64,000 nucleotides of DNA from NCBI RefSeq assembly GCF_030254645.1, contig NZ_CP116346.1, forward strand, positions 124,001 to 188,000. The letters are read 5' to 3'. Below are positions 36,939 through 44,631 of the stretch, piece by piece; the stretch's first letter is position 1; each line of letters opens with the position of its first letter. The notes under the pieces were generated by a model. That model was given only the letters and a program-made list of their open reading frames with translations, ran no database searches and had not been told where the DNA came from. The DNA comes from Paucibacter sediminis. Its GTDB lineage: Bacteria; Pseudomonadota; Gammaproteobacteria; Burkholderiales; Burkholderiaceae_C. Both the position numbers and the translations under genes were made by a program.

Positions 36939-37916
36939 TCAGGATCGGACGCGCGAGCTGGCGGGCGCCTGCGCCACCAGGGTGCGCGCCACCTCGCGCA
37001 CCTGCTCGCGCAGCCAGCGCATCGGCGCGCTGGCATGGCTCACATCGTGCCAGAGCTGGTAGTAGGCCATGGGCGGGAAGCTCACCGGGCAGCGCAGCAC
37101 GCGCACCGGCAGGCTGTCGAGATAGCGCGAGCAGAACAGGCGCCCGGTGGTCAGCACCAGCAGGCTATGGGCCACCATCTGCGGCAGCTGGCCGAAATGG
37201 GCGCTGCGCACCGCGATCGTGCGCGCCAGGCCCTGCTTGGCCAGGTGCTGGTCGATCACCCCGGGCAGGCCGGCCGAGAGCGGCATCGGCGCCAGGTGCT
37301 GGCTGGCCAGGTAGCGCTCCACGGTCCAGCCCCGGCCGTTGCTCCTGGCCATCGGATGCTGCTCGCTCACCAGGCACACCACCTCGTCGCTGAGCAGGCG
37401 CGCCAGGTGCAGCTCCTCGGGCGGCTCCAGCCAGTTGCCGATCACCAGGTCCACCTCGCCGCGTGCCAGCGCGCGGCGGTAGTCGTAGTCGGCCGAGAGC
37501 GGCTGCAGGTCCAGCTGCACGCCCGGCGCAAGGCGCAGCAGGTGGGCGGCCAGCTCGGGCAGGAAGAAGGGGTCGAGGTAATCGCTGGCGGCAATGCGAA
37601 AGCGCAGCTGGGCGGTGGCGGGTTCGAAGCCGCTCAAGCGCCGCCGCGCGCCGAACAGGGTCTCGGCCTCGCGCAGCAGGCGGCCGGCGGGCTCCAGCAA
37701 TTGCAGGGCGGTGGCGGTGGGCGTCATGCCGGCGCCGCTGCGCACCAAGAGCGCGTCGCCGGTAAGGGCACGCAGGCGCCGCAGCTGCGCGCTCACCGCG
37801 GGCTGCGTACTATGCAGGCGCAGGGCCGCCTTGGAAACGCTGCGTTCCGAGATCACGGTATGCAAGACCCGCACGAGTTGAAGCTCGATCTTGTCGAAGT
37901 CCGCCTTCAGGCTCAT
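36939..37916 (-). CDS. LysR-family regulator of purine locus
   Basis: A 325-residue LysR-type regulator. The helix-turn-helix covers about 15-60 (VLHTVISERSVSKAALRLHSTQPAVSAQLRRLRALTGDALLVRSG), followed by the periplasmic-binding-like effector domain. It is the first gene of the leftward operon with guaD and the BMP transporter and is divergent from xdhA across about 100 bp, the classic layout for control of both sides. The effector is probably a purine such as xanthine or guanine, by context only. Confidence 0.88.
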   Translation of the reverse strand: MSLKADFDKIELQLVRVLHTVISERSVSKAALRLHSTQPAVSAQLRRLRALTGDALLVRSGAGMTPTATALQLLEPAGRLLREAETLFGARRRLSGFEPATAQLRFRIAASDYLDPFFLPELAAHLLRLAPGVQLDLQPLSADYDYRRALARGEVDLVIGNWLEPPEELHLARLLSDEVVCLVSEQHPMARSNGRGWTVERYLASQHLAPMPLSAGLPGVIDQHLAKQGLARTIAVRSAHFGQLPQMVAHSLLVLTTGRLFCSRYLDSLPVRVLRCPVSFPPMAYYQLWHDVSHASAPMRWLREQVREVARTLVAQAPASSRVRS

Positions 37917-37954
37917 ACGCGCTGCTTGATGAAGTCCATTGTTTGGGTCGTATA

Positions 37955-37968
37955 TTGTCTATGAGCAA
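37955..37968. promoter_or_regulatory. candidate LysR-type operator between regulator and xdhA
   Basis: TTG-N8-CAA (TTGTCTATGAGCAA), which contains a T-N11-A core, lies in the AT-richer part of the divergent gap. LysR proteins often bind such sites. It is the only such match I noticed in the gap. Confidence 0.35.
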
Positions 37969-38019
37969 AGCCATTACCGTTCGGGATTGTCCGGAGCCAG
38001 CCTTTTTTCCTTCTCGTCC

Positions 38020-39540
38020 ATGAACACGCGCCCCATCCGCTTCTATCACCGCGGCCAGATCCAGGAGGTCCAGGGCCTGCCGCCCACCACCACGGTGCTG
38101 CGGTGGCTGCGCGAGCATGCCCATCACTGCGGCACGAAGGAGGGTTGCGCCGAGGGCGACTGCGGCGCCTGCACCGTGCTGGTGGGCGAATTGCAGGGCG
38201 AGCAGGAGTTGCAGCTGCGCAATGTGAATGCCTGCATCATGTTCCTGCCCAGCCTGGACGGCCGCGCCCTGCTGACGGTGGAAGACCTGGGCTCGGCCCA
38301 GGCCCTGAACCCGGCGCAGCAGGCCCTGGTGGACTGCCATGGCTCGCAATGCGGTTTCTGCACGCCCGGTTTCTCCGTCAGCATGCAGGCCGTCTACGAA
38401 CGCCACCAGGCCGCCGGCACGCGGCCGACGCGCCAGCAGCTCGCCGACGATCTGGCCGGCAACCTGTGCCGCTGCACCGGCTACCGGCCTATCCTCGATG
38501 CCGGCGAGCGCATGTTCGATGCGCCCGCCGCGCCGCTGGAGCGCGCCCCCATCATCGCGGCGCTGCAGGCCCTGCGCGCCGACGCAGGCCTGCATTACCG
38601 CGGCCCCAACCCGGTCACCGGCGCCGAGGACTGCTTCCACATCCCGCGCAGCCTGCCCGACCTGGCCACCCTGCGCATGAGCAAGCCCGGCGCGCGCCTG
38701 CTGGCCGGCGCCACCGATGTGGGCCTGTGGGTCAACAAGCAGCACAAACAGCTGGGCGACGTGATCTTCCTCGGCGCCGTGCCCGAGCTGCGCGAGATCC
38801 GCAGCGAGCCCTTCCAGGGCCTGCCCGGCCTGTGGATAGGCGCCGGCGCCAGCCTGGAAGACGCCTGGCGCGCGCTGGCCGAACAGCTGCCGCCGCTGCG
38901 CGAGCTGTGGCTGCGCTTTGCCTCGCCACCGGTGCGCCATGCCGGCACCCTGGGCGGCAATATCGCCAACGGCTCGCCGATCGGCGACGGCGCGCCGGCC
39001 CTGATCGCGCTGGGCGCCGACATCGTGCTGCGCCGCGGCGATGCCCAGCGCCGCCTGCCGCTGCAGGATTTCTACCTCGACTACATGAAGAACGCGCTGC
39101 AGTCCGGCGAGTTCGTCGAGGCCCTGCACCTGCCCCTGCCCGCGGCCGGCACGCAGCTGCGCGCCTACAAGATTGCCAAGCGCTACGACAGCGACATCTC
39201 GGCCGTGTGCGGCGTGTTCGCGCTGCGCGTGGAGGCCGGCGTGGTGAGCGAAGCGCGGCTGGCCTTCGGCGGCATGGCCGCCATCGTCAAGCGCGCCGCC
39301 CAGGCCGAGGCCGCCCTCCTGGGCCGGCCCTGGAGCGAGGCCAGCGCCCGCGCCGCCGCCGATGCGCTGGCGCAGGACTTCACGCCGCTCAGCGATATGC
39401 GCGCCAGCGCCGCCTACCGCCTGCAGGTGGCGCAAAACCTCATGCGCCGCTGCTGGCTGGAAACCAGACCCGACGCACCACTCAGCCCCGCCCAGACCAG
39501 CGTCTGGCAGGCCGTGGCCTTCGAGCGGAGCCTGCCATGA
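38020..39540 (+). CDS. xdhA: xanthine dehydrogenase small subunit (2Fe-2S and FAD)
   Basis: A 506-residue subunit. The plant-type 2Fe-2S cluster is in EGCAEGDCGACTVLVG and the second, alpha-helical cluster uses CGFCTPGF and NLCRCTGYRPI near 105-150. A FAD domain follows from about 215 (LLAGATDVGLWVNKQ, TLGGNIANGSPIGDGAPALIALGA). It passes electrons from the Mo subunit to NAD+. The ATG at 38020 begins MNTRPIRFYHRG, the usual start of the family. It overlaps xdhB by ATGA. Length and motif order match bacterial XdhA. Confidence 0.95.
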   Translation: MNTRPIRFYHRGQIQEVQGLPPTTTVLRWLREHAHHCGTKEGCAEGDCGACTVLVGELQGEQELQLRNVNACIMFLPSLDGRALLTVEDLGSAQALNPAQQALVDCHGSQCGFCTPGFSVSMQAVYERHQAAGTRPTRQQLADDLAGNLCRCTGYRPILDAGERMFDAPAAPLERAPIIAALQALRADAGLHYRGPNPVTGAEDCFHIPRSLPDLATLRMSKPGARLLAGATDVGLWVNKQHKQLGDVIFLGAVPELREIRSEPFQGLPGLWIGAGASLEDAWRALAEQLPPLRELWLRFASPPVRHAGTLGGNIANGSPIGDGAPALIALGADIVLRRGDAQRRLPLQDFYLDYMKNALQSGEFVEALHLPLPAAGTQLRAYKIAKRYDSDISAVCGVFALRVEAGVVSEARLAFGGMAAIVKRAAQAEAALLGRPWSEASARAAADALAQDFTPLSDMRASAAYRLQVAQNLMRRCWLETRPDAPLSPAQTSVWQAVAFERSLP

Positions 39541-41882
39541 ACAAGCCCAGCGATCTGCCCCTGATGGCCGAAGCGCAAGTCGGCACCAGCCGCGCGCATG
39601 AATCCGCCCACCTGCATGTGAGCGGCGAGGCCAGCTATATCGACGACATCGCCGAGGCCCAGGGCACCCTGCATGCGGCGCTGGGCCTCTCGCCGCTGGC
39701 GCATGGCAGGCTGCTGGCCATCGACCTCGAGCTGATCCGGCGCCAGCCCGGCGTGGTGGCGGTGTTCACCGCCGCCGACTTCCCCGGCGAGAACAACTGC
39801 GGCCCGCTGCTGCACGACGACCCCATCCTTGCCTCGGACACGCTGCGCTACCTGGGCCAGCCGGTGTTCGCGGTGATTGCCACCGAGCGCGAACTGGCGC
39901 GCCGCGCCGCCGCGCTGGCCAGCCAGGCGCTGCGCTGCGAAGCCCTGCCCGCGGTGCTGACGGCCAGGGAGGCCCATGCCCTGGGCCAGTACGTGATCCC
40001 GCCCATGCACCTGACGCGCGGCGAGCCGGCCGCAGCCCTGGCCGCCGCGCCGCATCGCCTGGAGGGCGAATGGTCGGTGGGCGGGCAGGAGCAGTTCTAT
40101 CTGGAGGGCCAGATCTCCTACGCCCTGCCGCAGGAAGACCGCGGCCTCTTGATCCACTGCTCGACCCAGCATCCCTCGGAGATGCAGCAGCTGGTGGCCC
40201 ATGCCCTGGCCTGGCAGGCGCACCAGGTGCAGGTGCAATGCCGGCGCATGGGCGGCGGCTTCGGCGGCAAGGAATCGCAATCGGCGCTGTTCGCCTGCGT
40301 GGCGGCACTGGCCGCGCACAAGTTGCAAAAGCCGGTAAAGCTGCGCCTGGACCGCGACGACGACTTTCTGATCACCGGCCGCCGCCATGGCTTCGACTAT
40401 CGCTGGACCGTGGGCTACGACGACGCGGGCCGCATCCTCGCCGCCGAGATCGACCTGATCTCCAACTGCGGCCACTCGGCCGACCTCTCGGCCCCGGTGC
40501 TGACGCGCGCGCTGTGCCATTTCGACAATGCCTACTGGCTGCCCCATGTGGCCATGCATGGCTATGGCGCCAAGACCAACACGCAGAGCAACACCGCCTT
40601 CCGCGGCTTCGGCGGCCCGCAGGGCGCGCTGGCCATCGAGATCATCATCGACTCGGTGGCGCGCCGCCTCGGGCTGGACCCGCTGCTGGTGCGCCAGCGC
40701 AATTTCTACCAGGCCGACCCGGCCAAGGGTCAAGACCTGACCCCCTACGGCCAGCAGGTCAGCGACAACATCCTGCAGCCGCTCACCGAGCGCCTGGTGG
40801 CGAGCAGCGACTACCACGCGCGCCGCGCCGCCATCGCCGCCTGGAACGCGCAGAGCCCGGTGCTCAAGCGCGGCCTGGCGCTCACGCCGGTGAAGTTCGG
40901 CATCTCCTTCAACGTGGTGCACCTCAACCAGGCCGGCGCGCTGGTGCATGTCTATACCGACGGCTCGGTGCTGGTGAACCATGGCGGCACCGAGATGGGC
41001 CAGGGCCTGAACACCAAGGTGGCCCAGGTGGTGGCGCATGAGCTGGGGCTGGACTTGGCCCAGGTGCGCGCCAGCGCCACCGACACCCAAAAGGTGGCCA
41101 ACACCTCGGCCACCGCCGCCTCCACCGGCAGCGACCTCAACGGCAAGGCCGCGCAGGACGCTGCGCGCCAGATCAAGCAGCGCCTGGCGGCGCTGGCCGC
41201 CGAGCTGCTGGGCCTGCCGGCCGAGCAGCTGCAGTTTGCCGGCGGCAGGGTCGGCGGCAGCGGCGACAGCAACGGCAAGCAGTCCATCGCCTTCAAGGAG
41301 CTGGTGGCCCAGGCCTATCTGAAGCGCATCCAGCTCTGGAGCGACGGTTTCTACGCCACCCCCGGCCTGCACTGGGACCGCAGCCGCCTGCAGGGCCGGC
41401 CCTTCTACTACTACGCCTATGGCGCGGCGGTGGCCGAGGTGCTGGTGGACACGTTGAGCGGCGAAAGCCGCGTGCTGCGCGCCGACGTGCTGCACGATGT
41501 GGGCCAATCGCTCAACCCGGCGCTGGACATCGGCCAGGTTGAGGGCGCCTTCGTGCAGGGCCAGGGCTGGCTCACCACCGAGGAGCTGGTGTGGCATCCC
41601 AAGACCGGCATGCTGAGCACCCACGCCCCCAGCACCTACAAGATCCCCACCGCCAACGACAGCCCGCTGGACTTCCGCGTCGCGCTCTACGACCAGCCGA
41701 ACCGCGAAGACAGCATCCACCGCTCCAAGGCGGTAGGCGAGCCGCCGCTGCTGCTGCCCTTCTCGGTGCTGCTGGCGATCAAGGACGCCATCGCCGCCTG
41801 CGGACCCGCGCACTGCGACCCGCCGCTGCGCGCGCCGGCAACCGCCGAGGCGGTGCTGAGGGCGCTGGGCGCGCTCGCCTAG
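39537..41882 (+). CDS. xdhB: xanthine dehydrogenase molybdenum subunit
   Basis: A 781-residue molybdopterin-binding subunit. It shows EEDRGLLIHCSTQHPSEMQ-type substrate segments, the cofactor loop RRMGGGFGGKESQSALFA near 240, AFRGFGGPQGALAIE near 360, GGTEMGQGLNTKVAQ and the final KAVGEPPLLLPFSV with the catalytic Glu. It oxidises hypoxanthine and xanthine to urate with XdhA. The start codon overlaps the xdhA stop. No XdhC insertion factor follows, although xdhC normally sits directly after; it must be elsewhere. The CAAGACCTGACCCC word lies inside at 40731. Confidence 0.95.
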   Translation: MNKPSDLPLMAEAQVGTSRAHESAHLHVSGEASYIDDIAEAQGTLHAALGLSPLAHGRLLAIDLELIRRQPGVVAVFTAADFPGENNCGPLLHDDPILASDTLRYLGQPVFAVIATERELARRAAALASQALRCEALPAVLTAREAHALGQYVIPPMHLTRGEPAAALAAAPHRLEGEWSVGGQEQFYLEGQISYALPQEDRGLLIHCSTQHPSEMQQLVAHALAWQAHQVQVQCRRMGGGFGGKESQSALFACVAALAAHKLQKPVKLRLDRDDDFLITGRRHGFDYRWTVGYDDAGRILAAEIDLISNCGHSADLSAPVLTRALCHFDNAYWLPHVAMHGYGAKTNTQSNTAFRGFGGPQGALAIEIIIDSVARRLGLDPLLVRQRNFYQADPAKGQDLTPYGQQVSDNILQPLTERLVASSDYHARRAAIAAWNAQSPVLKRGLALTPVKFGISFNVVHLNQAGALVHVYTDGSVLVNHGGTEMGQGLNTKVAQVVAHELGLDLAQVRASATDTQKVANTSATAASTGSDLNGKAAQDAARQIKQRLAALAAELLGLPAEQLQFAGGRVGGSGDSNGKQSIAFKELVAQAYLKRIQLWSDGFYATPGLHWDRSRLQGRPFYYYAYGAAVAEVLVDTLSGESRVLRADVLHDVGQSLNPALDIGQVEGAFVQGQGWLTTEELVWHPKTGMLSTHAPSTYKIPTANDSPLDFRVALYDQPNREDSIHRSKAVGEPPLLLPFSVLLAIKDAIAACGPAHCDPPLRAPATAEAVLRALGALA

Positions 41883-41894
41883 CGTCAACAGGCC

Positions 41895-42254
41895 CTAACG
41901 CGACAACACCCACTCGATCAGATTGATCAGCTCGGCGTCGTTCTCGACCTTGACGATCTTGTGCGGTGCCGTCTTGCCATCGGTGCCCTTGGCGGGCTCA
42001 CCGGAGGTCAGGTGGTACTTGATGCGGGCCGCAGCGCCCGTATCCGCCTTGTACTTCCAGGCGACGTACTTGAAGGAAGGTCCTTCCTTCAGGCTGCCGG
42101 TCTCGTGGCACTTGAAGCATTCGTTCTGGCGCGCCGTCTGCTCGGCGGCTGCAACGTCAACAGCCAAGGCGCTGCAGGAGCAGAAAGCCACAGCTGCGGC
42201 GAACGAGAGCTTGGCGAAGGCAAGAGTTCCAATCCGATTGGTGTCGTACTTCAT
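41895..42254 (-). CDS. small exported c-type cytochrome without obvious Met ligand
   Basis: A 119-residue exported monoheme cytochrome. A signal peptide (LSFAAAVAFCSCSALAVDVAAA) is followed by the heme site Cys46-Phe-Lys-Cys49-His50 and a helical C-terminus ending LINLIEWVLSR, as in class I cytochromes c. No Met occurs after the heme motif. The usual sixth ligand could be replaced by His in KTAPHKIVK, which lies at about the right place. The start has AAGGAG upstream. It lies between xdhB (convergent, 12-bp gap) and the integron remnant; it might serve as an electron acceptor, but no partner is evident. Confidence 0.85.
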   Translation of the reverse strand: MKYDTNRIGTLAFAKLSFAAAVAFCSCSALAVDVAAAEQTARQNECFKCHETGSLKEGPSFKYVAWKYKADTGAAARIKYHLTSGEPAKGTDGKTAPHKIVKVENDAELINLIEWVLSR

Positions 42255-42349
42255 CGCGATTTCTCCTTTGACCGAGTACCCATTTGAGCCCTGCGATTCC
42301 GTCGAGCCCTTGATGTCGGTCAGGAATGAATGAGGGGTGGCGCGCTGAG

Positions 42350-42715
42350 CTACAGGGCGTTGACCGGGCTGCAGGCCGCGCGGGGTCGTCCAGATCTCGC
42401 AACCTTGCCATGCAGGAACAGCAAGGCCGACAAGGCCTGCCGATGCGTTGACGCCGCCACGCCGCGATCGTCGGCGAGCCAGCTCAAGAAGGATTCAACG
42501 GCGTGCTTCGCTTCCAGTTCCGGCGGACGCTGCAGCCGATGGAAGCGCATGAACGCCCGGCACCGGTAGACATAGGCCCCCTCGGTCCGCCGGCTGCAAT
42601 GCAGAAACCGGATGCGCGCGCGCAGCTGATCCAACAAACGGGCGGACCGCAGCGGCGGCAGCGACGGAGCCAGCACGGGCGCTTCCCTCCGTGGGGCGAT
42701 TGACGTGCCAGGCAT
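42350..42715 (-). pseudogene. integron integrase IntI, N-terminal fragment
   Basis: About 121 residues remain of a protein normally about 320-340 long. The segment [25 protein letters not shown], then FMRFH and [31 protein letters not shown], is the characteristic N-terminal SAM-like domain of integron integrases. After this the frame degenerates ([13 protein letters not shown], perhaps shifted) and stops. The catalytic Arg, His, Arg and Tyr and the integron-specific patch are all absent. ATG at 42715 has GGAGG five bases before it. It points away from attI, as in real integrons. Between it and the cytochrome gene there is no remnant of the C-terminal part. Confidence 0.85.
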
Positions 42716-42831
42716 GCGCACCTCCAATCCGAGCCATTCGCCATAACGGCTCCGGCACGCGCATACCCTGAGGCCGCAATTGGCTTGAACGGCGAAACTT
42801 GCAAGCTGCCGGACTTGGCAGTCTGATCATG

Positions 42832-42847
42832 CTGTACAAATTGACTG
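42832..42847 (-). promoter_or_regulatory. LexA-like operator over intI promoter
   Basis: CTGT-N8-ACTG (42832-42847) differs from the LexA consensus CTGT-N8-ACAG by one base. On the minus strand a perfect -35 hexamer TTGACA lies at 42851-42846, overlapping the operator, about 130 bp before the intI start. LexA control of intI promoters is established in other integrons, so this is probably the inherited SOS switch of the now dead gene. No good -10 could be fixed. Confidence 0.5.
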
Positions 42848-42899
42848 TCAATCACCAGCGAATCAAGGATGGGCGCGGCCTGCAGCGCGGCCACAAGTC

Positions 42900-42962
42900 C
42901 GATGTTAGGGAGATAGTTGCCGGTGTTATCCATCAGAACTGCGCCCTACAACCTAGTTAGGC
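42900..42962 (+). other. attI site
   Basis: The crossover triplet lies in GTTAGGC at 42956-42962, immediately before the first cassette. The stretch before it (42900-42955) is the expected place for integrase-binding sites. The TTAGGC at 42957 pairs with the R'' GCCTAAC of attC1, proving insertion at this base. Confidence 0.75.
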
Positions 42963-42987
42963 ATTCGTGCAAATCCACCATAGACAT

Positions 42988-43353
42988 ATGCGACGACAGT
43001 TCTTGATGCTTTTGGCTGCATCGCCGTTTCTTGGATGCTCTCGCGTCGAGAAGGAGGTTCCGACGGACTGGAAGTCGCTCGCACTGCCTGGCAAGTCTCT
43101 GGAGCTAATTGACGAGAAGTACGTGGAGAACTATCGCTTCGCGGAGGACGGCATGGCAATCGCCACATTCGGCCTCAAGGACGGCGCGGTTGCGGGCCCA
43201 ATCGTCTACTGGAAGATTGAAGAAAATCGGCTGGTGATCTCAATTGATCCCGAGTCAGAAATACTTCAAGAGCTTGTATCACCCTCGATCCGAGGAAGCG
43301 TCGTGACCGCAACAAGGAAGTCCGGTGCCAAGGCTAAATACAAGTTTGCGTAG
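42988..43353 (+). CDS. cassette 1: small lipoprotein of unknown function
   Basis: A 121-residue predicted lipoprotein: basic start MRRQF, hydrophobic core LMLLAASP, lipobox FLGC with Cys near residue 15. The mature part is charged and beta-rich (WKSLALPGKSLELIDEKYVENYRF; GPIVYWKIEENRLVISID). No family is recognised. The ATG at 42988 is chosen over a GTG at 42967 because it begins the signal peptide. It stops 7 bp before the R'' of attC1. Being first in the array, it would be best placed for expression from an integron Pc promoter, none of which could be defined. Confidence 0.8.
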   Translation: MRRQFLMLLAASPFLGCSRVEKEVPTDWKSLALPGKSLELIDEKYVENYRFAEDGMAIATFGLKDGAVAGPIVYWKIEENRLVISIDPESEILQELVSPSIRGSVVTATRKSGAKAKYKFA

Positions 43354-43359
43354 TCCAAT

Positions 43360-43428
43360 GCCTAACCAGTCGCTCGAGCCGAATCGCGTAGGCAGGCCGC
43401 CGCTCGCGGCTCAGCTTCAACGTTAGCC
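43360..43428 (+). other. attC1
   Basis: R'' GCCTAAC at 43360, R' GTTAGCC at 43422. The inner arms GCTCGAGCC and GGCTCAGC pair with an unpaired base, as needed for folded attC recognition. The 69-bp site shares its right end (CGGCTCAGCTTCAACGTT) with attC2 and attC4. Confidence 0.9.
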
Positions 43429-43465
43429 ATCTCTGTTCCATTCTATTTTTCGCGAAGTACCAGAA

Positions 43466-43954
43466 ATGCAAATTCGAGAAGCCTCTTCCGCGGATCGCTC
43501 AACGATCGCAATGCTCGTCAGCGAAGCCAACAAGGACGTGGCGGTGCAATTCGGCTTAAACATCGAAAACTGCCCGAAGCACCCATCGTTCTATACGCCG
43601 TCCTGGGTGGATGCTGATTTCTCCCGGGGCGAGAAGTATTTCATCGCGGAAGACAACCTAAGTCCAATTGCTTGTGTGGCCTACGAAATTCCAAGCGCCG
43701 GTCTCGCTTACCTGAATCGCCTTTCTGTGCTTCCCGCTCACCGCCGCAGCGGTGTTGGCGCAAAGCTCGTGCGACACGTAGTTGATCAGGTTCGCACTTT
43801 GTCGGTCAGTACCATCAGTATTGGTGTTATTGGCGAACACACGGTGCTACAAGCCTGGTACAACAAGCTTGGTTTTACGGATGGCGAAATCAAGCGGTTT
43901 CCTCACCTACCGTTTTCGGTCAAATACATGGCGTATGCGGTACAGGCTGGCTAA
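43466..43954 (+). CDS. cassette 2: GNAT-family N-acetyltransferase
   Basis: A 162-residue GNAT protein. MQIREASSADRSTIAMLVSEANKD is a typical first helix, and the acetyl-CoA loop is LSVLPAHRRSGVGAKLV (motif RRxGxG) near residues 90-106. The C-terminal AWYNKLGFTDGEIKRF is the usual last strand-helix. The substrate is unknown; acetyltransferases are frequent integron cassette products, including antibiotic-modifying ones, but nothing here points to a drug target. The stop codon lies inside the R'' box of attC2. Confidence 0.9.
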   Translation: MQIREASSADRSTIAMLVSEANKDVAVQFGLNIENCPKHPSFYTPSWVDADFSRGEKYFIAEDNLSPIACVAYEIPSAGLAYLNRLSVLPAHRRSGVGAKLVRHVVDQVRTLSVSTISIGVIGEHTVLQAWYNKLGFTDGEIKRFPHLPFSVKYMAYAVQAG

Positions 43955-44017
43955 CCGATCGCTCGAGCCGACGTCCCTCGGCAAGCCTCGGTCCGCGGCT
44001 CAGCTTCAACGTTGGGC
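43949..44017 (+). other. attC2
   Basis: R'' GGCTAAC at 43949 is the reverse complement of GTTAGCC that opens cassette 2 at 43422. R' is GTTGGGC at 44011. The 69-bp site has the same inner arms and right end as attC1 and includes the stop codon of the acetyltransferase gene. Confidence 0.9.
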
Positions 44018-44020
44018 ATC

Positions 44021-44467
44021 ATGAAATACCTTTTGCCACTTCTCGCTGTATTGGTTTTTCCGCTTGGCCAGGTCGCAGCGCAGCCTGACCTCCAGCGCTC
44101 CCACATCGAGGTAAACCTTCCGCCGCAAGAAGTCTTTGAAAGCTACCTCAGGCGCGATCTTCTCGGCTATTTCAATCGGGCTGCCACACAAACCGCGACA
44201 GCCGTAGAGTCCCGGCCGCTCCGCAACGGTCCAACCCAATCTGGCACTTCGTATCCAAAGTTTTATATCTGGGTCAAGGTGTATGCGGGCACAACGGTTC
44301 AGAACGAAGGCGCCGTTCGAGTGGCCGCAGTCGAGCGCACTCACTTCGACGTCACAGACTTCCTGTCCAAATCGAACATTCAGGCCAATCCAAGTGAGGT
44401 CGGTGGCATATTCCCCGCAGCCTTGGTCCCCGCCATCCTCGAACTCGCAGGAGCGCCCCAGAGATGA
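44021..44467 (+). CDS. cassette 3: exported protein of unknown function
   Basis: A 148-residue protein with a clean signal peptide (MKYLLPLLAVLVFPLGQVAAQ). The mature part has IEVNLPPQEVFESYLRRDLLGYFN and FYIWVKVYAGTTVQNEGAVRVAAVERTHFDVTDFLS, suggesting an alpha/beta periplasmic protein. No family or catalytic motif is recognised. The ATG at 44021 lies 4 bp after the attC2 end, so the ribosome site must lie in the attC sequence, as is common in cassettes. The gene ends 1 bp before R'' of attC3. Confidence 0.8.
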   Translation: MKYLLPLLAVLVFPLGQVAAQPDLQRSHIEVNLPPQEVFESYLRRDLLGYFNRAATQTATAVESRPLRNGPTQSGTSYPKFYIWVKVYAGTTVQNEGAVRVAAVERTHFDVTDFLSKSNIQANPSEVGGIFPAALVPAILELAGAPQR

Positions 44468-44468
44468 T

Positions 44469-44570
44469 GCCCAACCATTCCATCGAGAGGGCAGCCAACA
44501 GCGAGCATGGTTTGCGCCGGTTGTCGAAGCTGCCGCCGCCGTCGTCTGCCCGTCATGTCAAACGTTATGC
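44469..44570 (+). other. attC3, of a different attC family
   Basis: R'' GCCCAAC at 44469 is the reverse complement of GTTGGGC that opens cassette 3. R' is GTTATGC at 44564. Length is 102 bp. The inner arms (around GAGAGGGCAG and CTGCCCGTC) differ from those of the other three attC sites, so cassette 3 has a different origin. Confidence 0.82.
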
Positions 44571-44580
44571 ATCAAATACC

Positions 44581-44631
44581 ATGTTCCGAATAGTTCTATT
44601 TACAGCCATTGCCGCCGGGGCTTCCGGTTGA
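44581..44631 (+). pseudogene. cassette 4: detached signal-peptide fragment
   Basis: ATG at 44581 encodes MFRIVLFTAIAAGASG, a lipoprotein-type signal peptide, and then TGA. One missing base after GGTTG would turn the join into a lipobox (ASGC) and continue into the next frame at 44631. This looks like a frameshift that separates the export signal from the body of the protein. Confidence 0.5.

Noticed and set aside
39414-41888. Long open frame opposite xdhB (about 820 codons)
   Set aside because: Shadow of the real xdhB gene; no domain-like sequence.
42841-42870. TTGACT considered as the cassette promoter Pc
   Set aside because: No acceptable -10 hexamer 16-18 bp downstream on the plus strand.
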